From Amphibacillus sp052055485 (GTDB lineage: Bacteria; Bacillota; Bacilli; Bacillales; Amphibacillaceae), in assembly GCF_052055485.1 (NCBI RefSeq), contig NZ_CP197171.1, positions 1,054,001-1,118,000 on the forward strand: a DNA stretch of 64,000 nucleotides, in the 5' to 3' direction. Each line of letters begins with the position of its first letter. The first letter of the stretch is position 1. The notes under the pieces are model-generated. The model made no database searches. It worked only from the letters and a program-made list of their open reading frames with translations, and was not told where the DNA came from. This document shows positions 15,945 through 24,987 of the stretch, piece by piece. The translations under genes were made by a program, and so were the position numbers.

Positions 15945-16136
15945 ATATTCTCCTTTAACCATTCCTGAGGTGAGCCTTCCATTAATAAGATGGATCTACA
16001 CACAGGTCGTCACTAACTAAGCATATTGATACTTCTCCTATTATTGTAGCATGTTTAAGCTAAAATATTAATGATCTTTCAGATAATTCTTAACTTCCAC
16101 TAAATTTTTGAAGCTGTAAATATATACTACCTAAAG

Positions 16137-16181
16137 TAAAAAAGTCTCATATTCTTTTAATTAAAAGAATATGAGACTTAA
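16137..16181. terminator. Terminator after csfB
   Basis: A nearly perfect palindrome with arms AAGTCTCATATTCTTTTA and its complement lies directly after the csfB stop, followed on the minus strand by TTTTTTAC. Confidence 0.85.
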
Positions 16182-16185
16182 ACAT

Positions 16186-16359
16186 TTAACTATTTAACGG
16201 GGACTTTTGGATTCGCTTTAATTTATTAACAAAAAAACGGTAATTTGGATCTTCTGGATCAGTTGCTACTATCTTCGTCTGACAACTCTCACAAATGTAT
16301 AAATCATAGATAAATATCCCCTTTGCTTGATTTGTATCACAAATATGACAATAATTCAT
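16186..16359 (-). CDS. csfB: Anti-sigma-G factor Gin (CsfB)
   Basis: A 57-residue zinc protein. The two CxxC pairs are in YCHICDTNQ (start of the protein) and YICESC, the segment KGIFIYDLYICESC matches Gin, and the C-terminus ends NKLKRIQKSPL. In B. subtilis CsfB inhibits sigma-G in the early forespore and sigma-E/other factors in the wrong compartment, ensuring ordered sigma-factor activation. The ATG at 16359 is chosen because GGAGGTGGAG lies 8 bp before it. A sigma-F-type promoter lies immediately upstream, as known for csfB. Position upstream of tmk is conserved. Confidence 0.9.
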   Translation of the reverse strand: MNYCHICDTNQAKGIFIYDLYICESCQTKIVATDPEDPNYRFFVNKLKRIQKSPLNS

Positions 16360-16378
16360 CGGCTCCACCTCCATTTAC

Positions 16379-16408
16379 TAGTTTCACCGAATGAAGTGGA
16401 ATCTATAC
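16379..16408 (-). promoter_or_regulatory. Sigma-F-type promoter of csfB
   Basis: On the minus strand GTATA (16404-16408), a 15-bp spacer and GGTGAAACTA (16379-16388) match the early-forespore consensus GYWTA / GGNRANANTW at every defined base. It sits 20 bp before the csfB start. Confidence 0.75.
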
Positions 16409-16420
16409 ATTTAAATAGTA

Positions 16421-16468
16421 GAAAAAAAGCAGAAACCTGCTAGAATTGTCTAACAAAGTTTCTGCCTT
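16421..16468 (-). terminator. Terminator of opp operon
   Basis: Arms GGCAGAAAC and GTTTCTGC on the minus strand are followed by seven T, 10-15 bp after the oppA stop. Confidence 0.85.
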
Positions 16469-16476
16469 TAATTATT

Positions 16477-18315
16477 CTATTCTTCGTCTGCTTCGTCTTC
16501 TTCGCCTTCTGGCTCTGGTTCTTCTTCTACTTCATCAATTTGGTCAGCAACAAATGGTTCTTCTTGTGTCACTGCAATTTGATGGCGTTGAGCCTCTGGG
16601 AACTTATCAAAGCTAGCTCCATAATTATGAACACGATTATTAACTGGAACTAAAATAGCACGGTATACAGTTGGGAAAACTGGAATTTCCTCAACCATAA
16701 GCTCTTGCCATTCGCTATACACCTCTTGACGATATTCTACATCAAAGGCATCTTCAGATAATCCTTCTGCTAATAATCTGTCATTCTCTTCACTTGCAAA
16801 GCGTGGATAGTTAAAGGCTGCATTTCGACCATATAAACCTGAAGGATCCACATCAAATCCTACGCCCCAAGCACCTTGGTAAATATCAATATCAGGATCA
16901 TCAGCTTCGACACGATCATAGAATGTATTAAATTCTTGCAAGCGTCCATCTAATAGTTGAACATTTAAGCCGACTTCTTCCCATGCTTGCATATAATAGC
17001 GAGCGATTGGTTCAGCTGTGTCTCCACCAGACATGGAAGCAAAATTAATTACTAATTCATTACCGTCTGGATCTGTACGATAATCATCATCTTCATTAGC
17101 ATACGTATATCCTGCTTCATCTAAAATTTCATTAGCCAGATCTGGATCATAAGTCGGTGCTTCAATCGTTTCATCATGATAATCTGGGTGTGAAGGTGGC
17201 GTTAGGGTTGTCGCATTCCAACGCAGTCCATCATAGAATTGATTTCCTAGTGTTTCATTGTCTACCGCATGCCACATCGCACGGCGCAAGTCGACATCAG
17301 CCATTTTCGCATCAGGATCAGGCTGTACTTCGCCATCTTCCCATGTACCTAGTTTAAAGCCAATATACGTATAGGCATTATCAATTATACCTAGGTATTC
17401 CACATTTGACATATCTGCATTATCCAAATATTGGTCAGGTGGGAATGTACTCACCGCATCTACTTCTCCTGATTGTAACGATTGAACAACCACGTTTGGA
17501 TTAATTACACGAACGTTGACACCATCAAGTGCTGGTTCACCTTGCCAATAGTCTTCGTTCTTCACCATCGTGACTGTTTCACCTTGAACAATCGATTCTA
17601 CTTTAAATGGTCCATAGCCAATAGGTTCTTGACGAACAGCATCGGACGATGCCATATCTTCAATTGGAATATCTTCAAAAATATGCTTTGCTAATGGATA
17701 AGCCCAAACTCCACCTGCTAATAGGGATGGAGTAAATTCATGATAAGTGAATTTAATTGTCTTATCATCAATAATTTCAATACCTGAAATTTCATCAGCA
17801 TCTCCATCATGATACTCTGGCATTCCTTCAACACTACTCAATGATTGTGTATAACGAACACCATCATAGTCTGGGTGCCCAACAACTTCATAAGCATAGG
17901 CCCAGTCTTCTGCCGTAACTGGCTCCCCATCGTGCCAATTTAGGGCATCATTAATTGTAAATGTAATCGATTGATCATCTTCGTCTACTTCAAAAGTGGC
18001 AGCGCCTTCTTGAGTGTAATTATAGTTCTCATCAAAAGCAAGTAGATTCTCACTAAACCAATCGATAATCTGAACATCTGGGTTACCAGAATAGAAGTTA
18101 TAGTTTAATGTTCCTTCAAATGGTGTATCTGACACTAAACCAAAATTCAGCGTTCCACCTTCAATCGCTTCCCCTTCATTTGTCTTCATGTGTTCAAAGT
18201 CATCAATAGAAGCGAGTTCTCTTTCTGAGTCTCCATCATTATTACAACCTGCTAACACAAGTACTAACAATAACATTAGTGCAAAAAGACCTTTTGACAT
18301 GCTACCTCTTGTCAT
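16477..18315 (-). CDS. oppA: Peptide ABC transporter substrate-binding lipoprotein
   Basis: A 612-residue family 5 solute-binding protein that captures oligopeptides outside the cell. Residues 1-24 are a lipoprotein signal (LVLVLAGC, Cys24). The family segment TINDALNWHDGEPVTAEDWAYAYE is seen in pieces near residue 130, and the fold continues to VFPTVYRAILVPVN. The C-terminus is an unusual run of Glu/Asp/Pro about 25 residues long. GGGGAGG lies 7 bp before the ATG. It is the last gene of oppDFBCA with a 106-bp gap before it, which would allow extra expression relative to the transporter core. Confidence 0.88.
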   Translation of the reverse strand: MTRGSMSKGLFALMLLLVLVLAGCNNDGDSERELASIDDFEHMKTNEGEAIEGGTLNFGLVSDTPFEGTLNYNFYSGNPDVQIIDWFSENLLAFDENYNYTQEGAATFEVDEDDQSITFTINDALNWHDGEPVTAEDWAYAYEVVGHPDYDGVRYTQSLSSVEGMPEYHDGDADEISGIEIIDDKTIKFTYHEFTPSLLAGGVWAYPLAKHIFEDIPIEDMASSDAVRQEPIGYGPFKVESIVQGETVTMVKNEDYWQGEPALDGVNVRVINPNVVVQSLQSGEVDAVSTFPPDQYLDNADMSNVEYLGIIDNAYTYIGFKLGTWEDGEVQPDPDAKMADVDLRRAMWHAVDNETLGNQFYDGLRWNATTLTPPSHPDYHDETIEAPTYDPDLANEILDEAGYTYANEDDDYRTDPDGNELVINFASMSGGDTAEPIARYYMQAWEEVGLNVQLLDGRLQEFNTFYDRVEADDPDIDIYQGAWGVGFDVDPSGLYGRNAAFNYPRFASEENDRLLAEGLSEDAFDVEYRQEVYSEWQELMVEEIPVFPTVYRAILVPVNNRVHNYGASFDKFPEAQRHQIAVTQEEPFVADQIDEVEEEPEPEGEEDEADEE

Positions 18316-18421
18316 ACAATAACCTCCCCATTATTTTATGTGTTTTATCAACATGAATTGTTGACTATTTATACTTAACATCTTTTTAAGATGTAGGTAT
18401 CAATCTCAATAGATATGACAC

Positions 18422-19333
18422 TTAGCCTCGACGTTGACGGGCATCTGTCGCCCGTTTTAACGCTTCTCCAACGTTTCGAACGCTAAGCATTAATAAGAAA
18501 ATCAGAATCGCTGCGGGTAACCAAATCCACCAGCGGTATTCTAAGGTTTGTGGGTTTCGCGCATAGCTTAATAACGTCCCTAAGCTCGGTGTTGACTCTG
18601 GAAAGCCAAAGCCCAGAAAGGATAAGCCTGACTCTAACCCAATATTAGCTGCCAAATTCAATGTCATCGTCACGATGATTAACGAACTTAAATTTGGCAG
18701 CACTTGCCCAAACATGATCTTCCACTGCGAGGTCCCCAAGGTCTTGGACGCTTGGGCATAATCTAACTCCCGTTCTTGTAAGGCTTTTGACCGAACTAAC
18801 CGGGCAATCCCCATCCATAAAAAGGCGGTCATGATCAGTGAAAAGGCCATTGTACTATAACTCGGCACAATTGCGACAAAGACAATTACGATCATCAGAA
18901 ACGGTAAGATTTGAAAGAAATCAAGAATACGCATCATGACGTTATCGACATGCCCCCCAAAATAACCGGCTACTAATCCGAAGATCACGCCAATCATTCC
19001 GGTTAAGAAAGTAACAATAAATCCAATCCATAAAGAGTTCCGTGTCCCCACGATCAATTGACCAAAGACATCACGTCCCCCATAATCGGTTCCTAACCAA
19101 AATTCGTTGTTCGGTGCTTGGTGAATAGAAAACAAGTCGACTCGAACAATTTGATCTAAATCTAAAACACCTGAAATCGTAAAAACAACCACGGTAATGG
19201 TCACAAAAAAGATTAATGACACTAACGCTAATTTATCGCGAACAATTTCGCGCCAAAGGATATTTAAGCCACTCTGACTTTTGTTGGCTTTCTTTTCCTT
19301 TTTAACATCTACATCTACATTGATTTCTGCCAT
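18422..19333 (-). CDS. oppC: Peptide ABC transporter permease OppC
   Basis: A 303-residue inner-membrane permease of the OppC/DppC type. After a charged N-terminus with many lysines there is one helix (ALVSLIFFVTITVVVFTISG), then the hallmark LGTDYGGRDVFGQLIVGTR and five further helices, including the EAA loop ASKTLGTSQWKIMFGQVLPN. It pairs with OppB and is powered by OppD and OppF. AAGGAG stands 8 bp before the ATG at 19333. Its DNA is visibly richer in G and C than flanking core genes, like the rest of the operon's transporter part. Confidence 0.92.
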   Translation of the reverse strand: MAEINVDVDVKKEKKANKSQSGLNILWREIVRDKLALVSLIFFVTITVVVFTISGVLDLDQIVRVDLFSIHQAPNNEFWLGTDYGGRDVFGQLIVGTRNSLWIGFIVTFLTGMIGVIFGLVAGYFGGHVDNVMMRILDFFQILPFLMIVIVFVAIVPSYSTMAFSLIMTAFLWMGIARLVRSKALQERELDYAQASKTLGTSQWKIMFGQVLPNLSSLIIVTMTLNLAANIGLESGLSFLGFGFPESTPSLGTLLSYARNPQTLEYRWWIWLPAAILIFLLMLSVRNVGEALKRATDARQRRG

Positions 19334-19353
19334 GGATCTCACTCCTTTCTCGA

Positions 19354-20316
19354 TTACTTAATTCGAATTCTTGGATCAACAAGGCTTAAGATAATATCGG
19401 ATAATAACGCTCCTAAGATTGAGGCGACACCGAATAGTAAAACGACGGCGGTTACCACACTATAATCACGTTGCGTGATCGACTCCATAAAGAGAAGCCC
19501 CATACCTGGGTAACTATAAATCGTTTCAATAAAGACCGTTCCTCCAATTAAGCCGGTAATCTCAAAGCCGAATAAAGCAGCAATCGGTAACAGTGAGTTT
19601 CTAAAGACATGGCGATTGTAAACACGAGACTCTGAAGCCCCTTTCGCTCGAGCGGTCAAAATAAAATCTTTCTGTTTGGTATCAATGATTTCATTACGTA
19701 AATATTGCACCGTATTAACGGTTGTAATCAGGGCCATCGATAAAGCCGGTAACATCAAATGATGCAGGCGACTGACGATATAAGGCAAAGTACCGGGAGT
19801 TAAGCCCGGACCGACACTTGATCCCGTTGGGAACCAACCGAAATTAAAACCAAAAATCCACAAAATCACTAAGGCAAAGATAAATAAGGGGGTCGCAAAC
19901 CCAATGTACGTATAGCCTGTAATCATTTGATCCCGAAGGGAATCATTGTAGCGGCCACTCGTAATCCCCAATGGGATAGCAATCAAATAGGTAAAAATTA
20001 AAGTTAATAAAGACAGCCACACCGTATTATTCAATCGTTGACCAATCAAAGTGGTCACATCCACTTTAAACCGAAAGGATTGCCCTAAATCGCCTTGTAA
20101 GGCATTGCCTATCCAATCAATATACTGAATATGCCAAGGATCATTTAAACCCAGACGTTCCCGTTGTTCAGCAATCGTTGCCGGGTCTAAGTTAGGATCG
20201 ACTAACCCGGTTAAAGCATCTCCCGGCATCAACTGTGCCATGAGAAAAACCAAGACACTGAGTAACAGAATCTGAGGTAGTGTAATCATCAATCGTCTCA
20301 CAATAAACTTCCACAT
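19354..20316 (-). CDS. oppB: Peptide ABC transporter permease OppB
   Basis: A 320-residue permease of the OppB/DppB type beginning MWKFIVRRLMITLPQILLLS, the usual first helix, followed by LMPGDAL. The EAA loop is ARAKGASESRVYNRHVFRNS and the C-terminus ends LVDPRIRIK as in the family. The frame opens 21 codons earlier within oppF; the ATG at 20316 is chosen for GAGGGTGA seven bases upstream and sits 7 bp after the oppF stop. It forms the membrane channel with OppC. Confidence 0.93.
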   Translation of the reverse strand: MWKFIVRRLMITLPQILLLSVLVFLMAQLMPGDALTGLVDPNLDPATIAEQRERLGLNDPWHIQYIDWIGNALQGDLGQSFRFKVDVTTLIGQRLNNTVWLSLLTLIFTYLIAIPLGITSGRYNDSLRDQMITGYTYIGFATPLFIFALVILWIFGFNFGWFPTGSSVGPGLTPGTLPYIVSRLHHLMLPALSMALITTVNTVQYLRNEIIDTKQKDFILTARAKGASESRVYNRHVFRNSLLPIAALFGFEITGLIGGTVFIETIYSYPGMGLLFMESITQRDYSVVTAVVLLFGVASILGALLSDIILSLVDPRIRIK

Positions 20317-20323
20317 CGTCAGG

Positions 20324-21256
20324 TCACCCTCTCTCTGGCAAAGCAACGAGATGGGTTTCTGATTGGCGACGTAAGGCATAGGCTAAGCCCTCTTCATCGA
20401 AATAATCATGATAGGACTGTTCATATTCTTTTTGAACATCTTCTCTAAAAGTCTTTTGCTTTGCTCTATTTTTTGGATTAATATCTGGAATAGCCGCCAC
20501 TAAGCGCTTCGTATAAATATGTTGGGGATGGGTGAAGATATCTTCTGTTGTCCCTTCCTCAACATAACGCCCTTTATACATGATGCCGATCTGATCGCTC
20601 ATGTGTTTCACAATGCCTAAATCATGGCTAATAAATAAATAAGTTAAATTGAGTTCCTCTTGAATATCCCGCATGAAATTTAACACTTGGGCTTGCACAG
20701 ACACATCAAGGGCAGAAACCGGTTCATCGGCGATAATCAACTTAGGCTTTAAAGCGATCGCTCGGGCAATCCCAATGCGTTGCCGCTGTCCCCCTGAAAA
20801 TTGGTGTGGGTATTTATAAATCGCTTCTTCTGAAAGCCCGACCTTTTCAAGCAAGTCCGCAACCCGGATCACTTCTTCTTTTTTCGTTAGTTTTTCATAG
20901 TTCCGTAACGGTTCAGCCACGATATCTAACACCCGTTTCTTTGGATTCAAAGAAGAATAGGGATCTTGAAAGATCATTTGAATATCTTTTCTGAAATCTA
21001 ATTTTTTATTCTTTTTATCGGCTAAGTCCATCCCCTGAAACAGGACCTGACCAGACGTAATCTCATTTAAACCAATAATGGCTCGACCGGTTGTCGTTTT
21101 ACCTGAACCGGATTCACCAACGAGACCATAGGTTTTACCTTCTTCGATTTGAAAGGATATCCCGTCAACCGCTCGAACTGAATCAATCTTTCGATTCAGG
21201 AGACCGCCTCGAATGGGGAAATGAACGTGTAAATCGTTAATCTCAAGAAAGGCCAC
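20324..21256 (-). CDS. oppF: Peptide ABC transporter ATP-binding protein OppF
   Basis: A 310-residue ABC ATPase. Walker A is GLVGESGSGKTTTGRAIIG, the signature is FSGGQRQRIGIARAIA, Walker B is LIIADEPVSALD and the H-loop is FISHDLG. The C-terminal extension with YTKRLVAAIPDINPK is typical of OppF. It starts at a GTG with GGAGG nine bases upstream and overlaps oppD by 14 bp. With OppD it drives peptide import. Confidence 0.93.
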   Translation of the reverse strand: MAFLEINDLHVHFPIRGGLLNRKIDSVRAVDGISFQIEEGKTYGLVGESGSGKTTTGRAIIGLNEITSGQVLFQGMDLADKKNKKLDFRKDIQMIFQDPYSSLNPKKRVLDIVAEPLRNYEKLTKKEEVIRVADLLEKVGLSEEAIYKYPHQFSGGQRQRIGIARAIALKPKLIIADEPVSALDVSVQAQVLNFMRDIQEELNLTYLFISHDLGIVKHMSDQIGIMYKGRYVEEGTTEDIFTHPQHIYTKRLVAAIPDINPKNRAKQKTFREDVQKEYEQSYHDYFDEEGLAYALRRQSETHLVALPERG

Positions 21257-22256
21257 TTGTCTCGACCTCCTCTATGTCGGGAAAATGAAAATGCTTATAG
21301 CACGTACAACGCACCCAATGATCGGGCGCTATTTCGTGTAAAACGGGATCAGCTTCATGAGCTGTCTCCTCAACCCAAGGAATTCGTGCCTTAAACCGAC
21401 AGCCTGTTCGAGGTAAATGAGCTAAGGAAGGGACAATCCCTTGAATCACATGTAATTTCCCTTGTTTTTGATGGGTATTAGGAACCGAATTTAATAAAGA
21501 GCGTGTATAAGGATGTTGTGGGTTATCAAACAAGGTTTCCACAGTGGCCACTTCGACCAGTTCCCCTGCATACATCACAGCCACCCGATCTGCCATTTCA
21601 GCCACGACCCCTAAATCGTGAGTAATTAAAATAATACCGGCGTCCATGTTCTCCTTTAAGTTTCGGATCAAATCAAGAATCTGGGCCTGGATCGTCACAT
21701 CCAAGGCGGTCGTTGGCTCATCGGCAATTAATAGTTCAGGATCATTGGAAATCGCAATCGCAATCATCACACGCTGCCGCATCCCACCCGATAATTCATG
21801 AGGGAATTGATCAACGACATAGTCTGGGCGAGGAATACCGACTTGATTTAATAAGTCAATCACCTTACGGCGTCGTTCTTTATTCCCCAGTCTTTTATCA
21901 TGTAGGTAGAGGGCTTCACCAATCTGTTCTTCCACCGTCATTAATGGATTCAAAGCCGTTAACGGGTCTTGGAAAATCATCGCCATGTCTTTTCCTCTCA
22001 CCTGATTCAGACGTGAAGAAGACATCCCCACGACATCTTCCCCTTTAAATAAAATTTCTCCTTCTGTTTTCGCTCGATTGTGTAGGCGCATAATGGAAAA
22101 AGCTAATGCACTTTTTCCTGATCCAGATTCCCCTACAATGGCTAAGACTTCATTCTTATTCACACTTAATGAGACATCGTCAACAGCCGCATAATAATCA
22201 TCTCGAATTCGAAAGGAGGTATTCAAATGTTTGATTTCTAGTAATTTATTTTTCAA
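21243..22256 (-). CDS. oppD: Peptide ABC transporter ATP-binding protein OppD
   Basis: A 337-residue ABC ATPase, first gene of the operon. Walker A is AIVGESGSGKSALAFSIMRL, the signature LSGGMRQRVMIAIAIS, Walker B LLIADEPTTALD. The C-terminal oligopeptide-transport domain contains PRTGCRFKARIPW and a cysteine pair in VRCTCYKH that may bind an iron-sulphur cluster as in related OppD/DppD proteins. A TTG at 22256 is chosen because AGGAGG lies six bases before it; the ATG at 22274 would place that site inside the gene. Confidence 0.92.
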   Translation of the reverse strand: MKNKLLEIKHLNTSFRIRDDYYAAVDDVSLSVNKNEVLAIVGESGSGKSALAFSIMRLHNRAKTEGEILFKGEDVVGMSSSRLNQVRGKDMAMIFQDPLTALNPLMTVEEQIGEALYLHDKRLGNKERRRKVIDLLNQVGIPRPDYVVDQFPHELSGGMRQRVMIAIAISNDPELLIADEPTTALDVTIQAQILDLIRNLKENMDAGIILITHDLGVVAEMADRVAVMYAGELVEVATVETLFDNPQHPYTRSLLNSVPNTHQKQGKLHVIQGIVPSLAHLPRTGCRFKARIPWVEETAHEADPVLHEIAPDHWVRCTCYKHFHFPDIEEVETSGLS

Positions 22257-22715
22257 CTCTATCCTCCTGAACATCTATACAATATTTCTAAATAAAAGAA
22301 TTATTCTGAAAATTGAACAGCTAATTATTTGTCTTCCCTTCATTGTACATCATACAAAGTAGTTACAAACATTATAGATAAAAACATTTGAAAAAGCAAT
22401 GTTTTATCTTACTTTTTTTCAATGCTAATCAATTCCATATACTAAAATTTTTTAATTAATTGCAAATACCCTTACATGGAAATGATCAATGATTAAGATA
22501 ACTAGTCAAAATTATGAGTAGGCATGCTAATCTGAACAATTAGGTAAATATGATAGTTTATTTTTTAATTGATCTAAAGATACTTAATCCCTGCGATAAA
22601 CAGCTTTTACTTTACTTGAATTAAATAAAGCTTAACCCTATTTTAATCTGTTTTTTAACATTAAATGAATAGATAAGATATATTAACAGGCATTTCACTG
22701 TTTTCATTATATGCC
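22257..22715. other. Gene-free stretch upstream of oppD
   Basis: About 460 bp, strongly A+T rich, without a credible open frame on either strand. The oppD promoter must lie here; short AT-rich candidate -10 sequences are present but no pair stands out. No copy of the dispersed repeat motifs is recognised. Confidence 0.6.
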
Positions 22716-22745
22716 AGTGAACCTTGATAAAAATCAAGGTTCACT
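22716..22745. terminator. Hairpin at the end of the metal ATPase gene
   Basis: A perfect 12-bp stem AGTGAACCTTGA/TCAAGGTTCACT with a 6-base loop overlaps the ATPase stop codon. T-runs follow it on the plus strand rather than on the minus strand, so it is a weaker intrinsic terminator for the ATPase than its stem suggests. Confidence 0.5.
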
Positions 22746-24603
22746 TTTTATGATTAAAACGAATCAACCTCATTGCATTCAATATGACAATTAGGATACT
22801 AGCCTCATGAATAAACATCCCTGATGCTAAATGAATCGTTCCAACTAATACACCAGCTAATAATAGAAAGACAATACCAACAGCTAATATTGTATTTTGT
22901 TTCATATTACGAATAGTAGCTTTAGAGAGTGAGTAAGCATGTGAAAGTTGTAGCAACTTATCAGCCATTAATACAACGTCTGCTGTTTCCATTGAGATAT
23001 CAGTTCCACCTTCTCCCATCGCTAAACCAATATCAGCGGTTGCGATTGCCGGGGCATCATTGATCCCATCACCAGCCATTGCCACAACATGGTTTCTCGC
23101 TTTTAAGGTCTTAATATATTCTACCTTATTTTCTGGTAATAGTTCGGCATAAACTTCATCGATGCCTAGTTGACGTCCGACTAATTCAGCTGTGTGCTTA
23201 TTGTCACCTGTTAACATTACTATTTTTTTAATACCATTTTTCCTCATTTCTGTTAAGGCACGAGAAGCATCCTCACGAATTTGGTCTGCAATTGAAAAAA
23301 TGCCAACTATTTCACCATCTATCGCAGCAAAAATTGCTGTATGACCTATTTTTTCACGTGCTATCGCATAGTTTTGTTTAGCTTGTGAAATTTTAATATG
23401 ACTTATCTTCATAAGCTTACGATTTCCAATTACAAGATTTAAACCATTTACCTTCGCACGAATCCCATTTCCTTTAACAACTTCCCCCTCTTCAGGTTCT
23501 GCCTCTAAAGAAATATTTCTTGCTTGAGCTTCTTTAACAAGCGTTTGACCTAAGTGATGTTCAGAAATTGTTTCTGCTTGAGCAACTAAGCTCAATAAAG
23601 TCTCTTCATCCTGATCATTAAATGTCTTAATGTCTGTTACTTCTGGCTTCCCTTTTGTTAATGTACCTGTTTTGTCAAAAACAATTGTATCCACTTTAGA
23701 GAAGTTATCCATTACTTCTCCACCTTTAACAAGGACACCATTCTTGGCACCATTACCAATCCCAGCAACATTAGAGACAGGTGCCCCGATAACTAATGCT
23801 CCTGGACAAGCAACAACTAAGAAAGTGATCGCCAAGTGAAGATTTTGAGTAATGATATAAACCAAGATTGATAAAACAATAACTCCTGGTGTATAGATAT
23901 TGGCAAATCTATTTAAAAACTTCTCTGTTTGTGATTTGGATTCTTGTGCTTCTTCTACTAATTCAATAATTTTAGCAAAAGTCGTATCGTCTCCAACCTT
24001 TTCAGCTATCAATTCTATATAACCATTATCAATAATCGTCCCGCTAAAAACTTTATCTGTTTGTTCTTTCATAACCGGAGCAGATTCACCCGTTACCGTA
24101 GCCTCATTTAAAACAGCTCGACCTGAAACAATACAACCATCAACTGGAACTTTACCCCCGGAACGAATAATGATCCGATCTCCTTCAACAACTTCTTCAA
24201 CAGGAACAATGATTGAATTCCCATCACGAATGACTGTTGCTTCCTGTGGGGCCATATCAATAAGCTCTTTTATTGAGGAACGCGTTTTTTGCAATGTTCG
24301 TATTTCTAAGTAATCCCCGAATAAAAATAAGAAAGTAACAACAGCTGATTCAACATACTCACCAATAAAAAGCGCCCCTATGACAGCAATCATAACGAGT
24401 AATTCTATACTAAAAGCTTTCATCCGTAATGCTTGGAATGCTTTAATAAATATCGGTGCCCCTGCAACTACTGTTGCGAAAATAAGTATCAACTGACGTA
24501 AAACAAAGTAAGTTGTAAAGTTAATAATAAAAGCTGATATTAACAGTAATCCTGAAATAAGCATTATTTGTTTTTTATATTTATTGATCCATAGAATAAA
24601 CAA
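22741..24603 (-). CDS. P1B-type heavy-metal-translocating ATPase (CPG variant)
   Basis: A 620-residue metal-efflux ATPase without an N-terminal metal-binding domain. The actuator motif TGES lies near residue 174, the phosphorylation site DKTGTLTKG near 310, and GDGINDAPA near 520. Two signatures are unusual: the transmembrane metal site reads CPG (VACPGALVIG) rather than CPC, and the nucleotide-domain motif SEHPL reads SEHHL. Metal choice is therefore open; zinc, cadmium, cobalt or iron are possible. The TTG at 24603 is preferred over 24612 because it has GAGGAG eight bases upstream. It is an insertion next to bofA. Confidence 0.88.
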   Translation of the reverse strand: MFILWINKYKKQIMLISGLLLISAFIINFTTYFVLRQLILIFATVVAGAPIFIKAFQALRMKAFSIELLVMIAVIGALFIGEYVESAVVTFLFLFGDYLEIRTLQKTRSSIKELIDMAPQEATVIRDGNSIIVPVEEVVEGDRIIIRSGGKVPVDGCIVSGRAVLNEATVTGESAPVMKEQTDKVFSGTIIDNGYIELIAEKVGDDTTFAKIIELVEEAQESKSQTEKFLNRFANIYTPGVIVLSILVYIITQNLHLAITFLVVACPGALVIGAPVSNVAGIGNGAKNGVLVKGGEVMDNFSKVDTIVFDKTGTLTKGKPEVTDIKTFNDQDEETLLSLVAQAETISEHHLGQTLVKEAQARNISLEAEPEEGEVVKGNGIRAKVNGLNLVIGNRKLMKISHIKISQAKQNYAIAREKIGHTAIFAAIDGEIVGIFSIADQIREDASRALTEMRKNGIKKIVMLTGDNKHTAELVGRQLGIDEVYAELLPENKVEYIKTLKARNHVVAMAGDGINDAPAIATADIGLAMGEGGTDISMETADVVLMADKLLQLSHAYSLSKATIRNMKQNTILAVGIVFLLLAGVLVGTIHLASGMFIHEASILIVILNAMRLIRFNHKK

Positions 24604-24643
24604 AGTTAACAACTCCTCAATATGTTTTAGATTTGTTAACTTT
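24602..24643 (-). promoter_or_regulatory. Inverted repeat enclosing the ribosome-binding site of the metal ATPase
   Basis: Perfect 11-bp arms AAAGTTAACAA (24602-24612) and TTGTTAACTTT (24633-24643) flank a 20-base loop holding the GAGGAG site, and one arm covers the TTG start. In RNA this could hide the start codon; in DNA it could be an operator for a dimeric metal sensor. Confidence 0.45.
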
Positions 24644-24987
24644 ATATTAGATGATCATTTACATTAAAGAATTGATCAACATCAAGATTAGAAAAAAATA
24701 TTTTAGAAACGTAAACTTGACTTATATACGAATGTAATAAATTCGACGTTCTCATTGATCTTTTCAATAAGACAAGTAAACACAGTCCCAGAATCTTAGG
24801 ATAAGTTAGCCAAAGTTCCTTAGGATTTCCGATTAAGTTGATTTATTTTTAATGGTATTACTAAAGTAGCTTTCCTTAGTGCGACTACTTGTCCCATCAA
24901 AAGATATCCATACTCAAAGTTAGCGAAAAATTAACTAACTACAGGCTTATATAAAATTTGTAAAAAAGAGAGCATGATAAAATTCGC
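24644..24987. repeat. Gap between metal ATPase and bofA with a dispersed-repeat copy
   Basis: No gene is seen. At 24881-24903 the minus strand reads CTTTTGATGGGACAAGTAGT and continues CGCA, closely like the block at 35515 (CTTTTCGGTGGGGCGAGTAG then TCGCA) and those at 63487 and 63521. Confidence 0.55.

Noticed and set aside
16477..18315. Acidic C-terminus of OppA as a frameshift product
   Set aside because: The frame is intact to a normal stop and terminator, and similar acidity is present across the whole protein.
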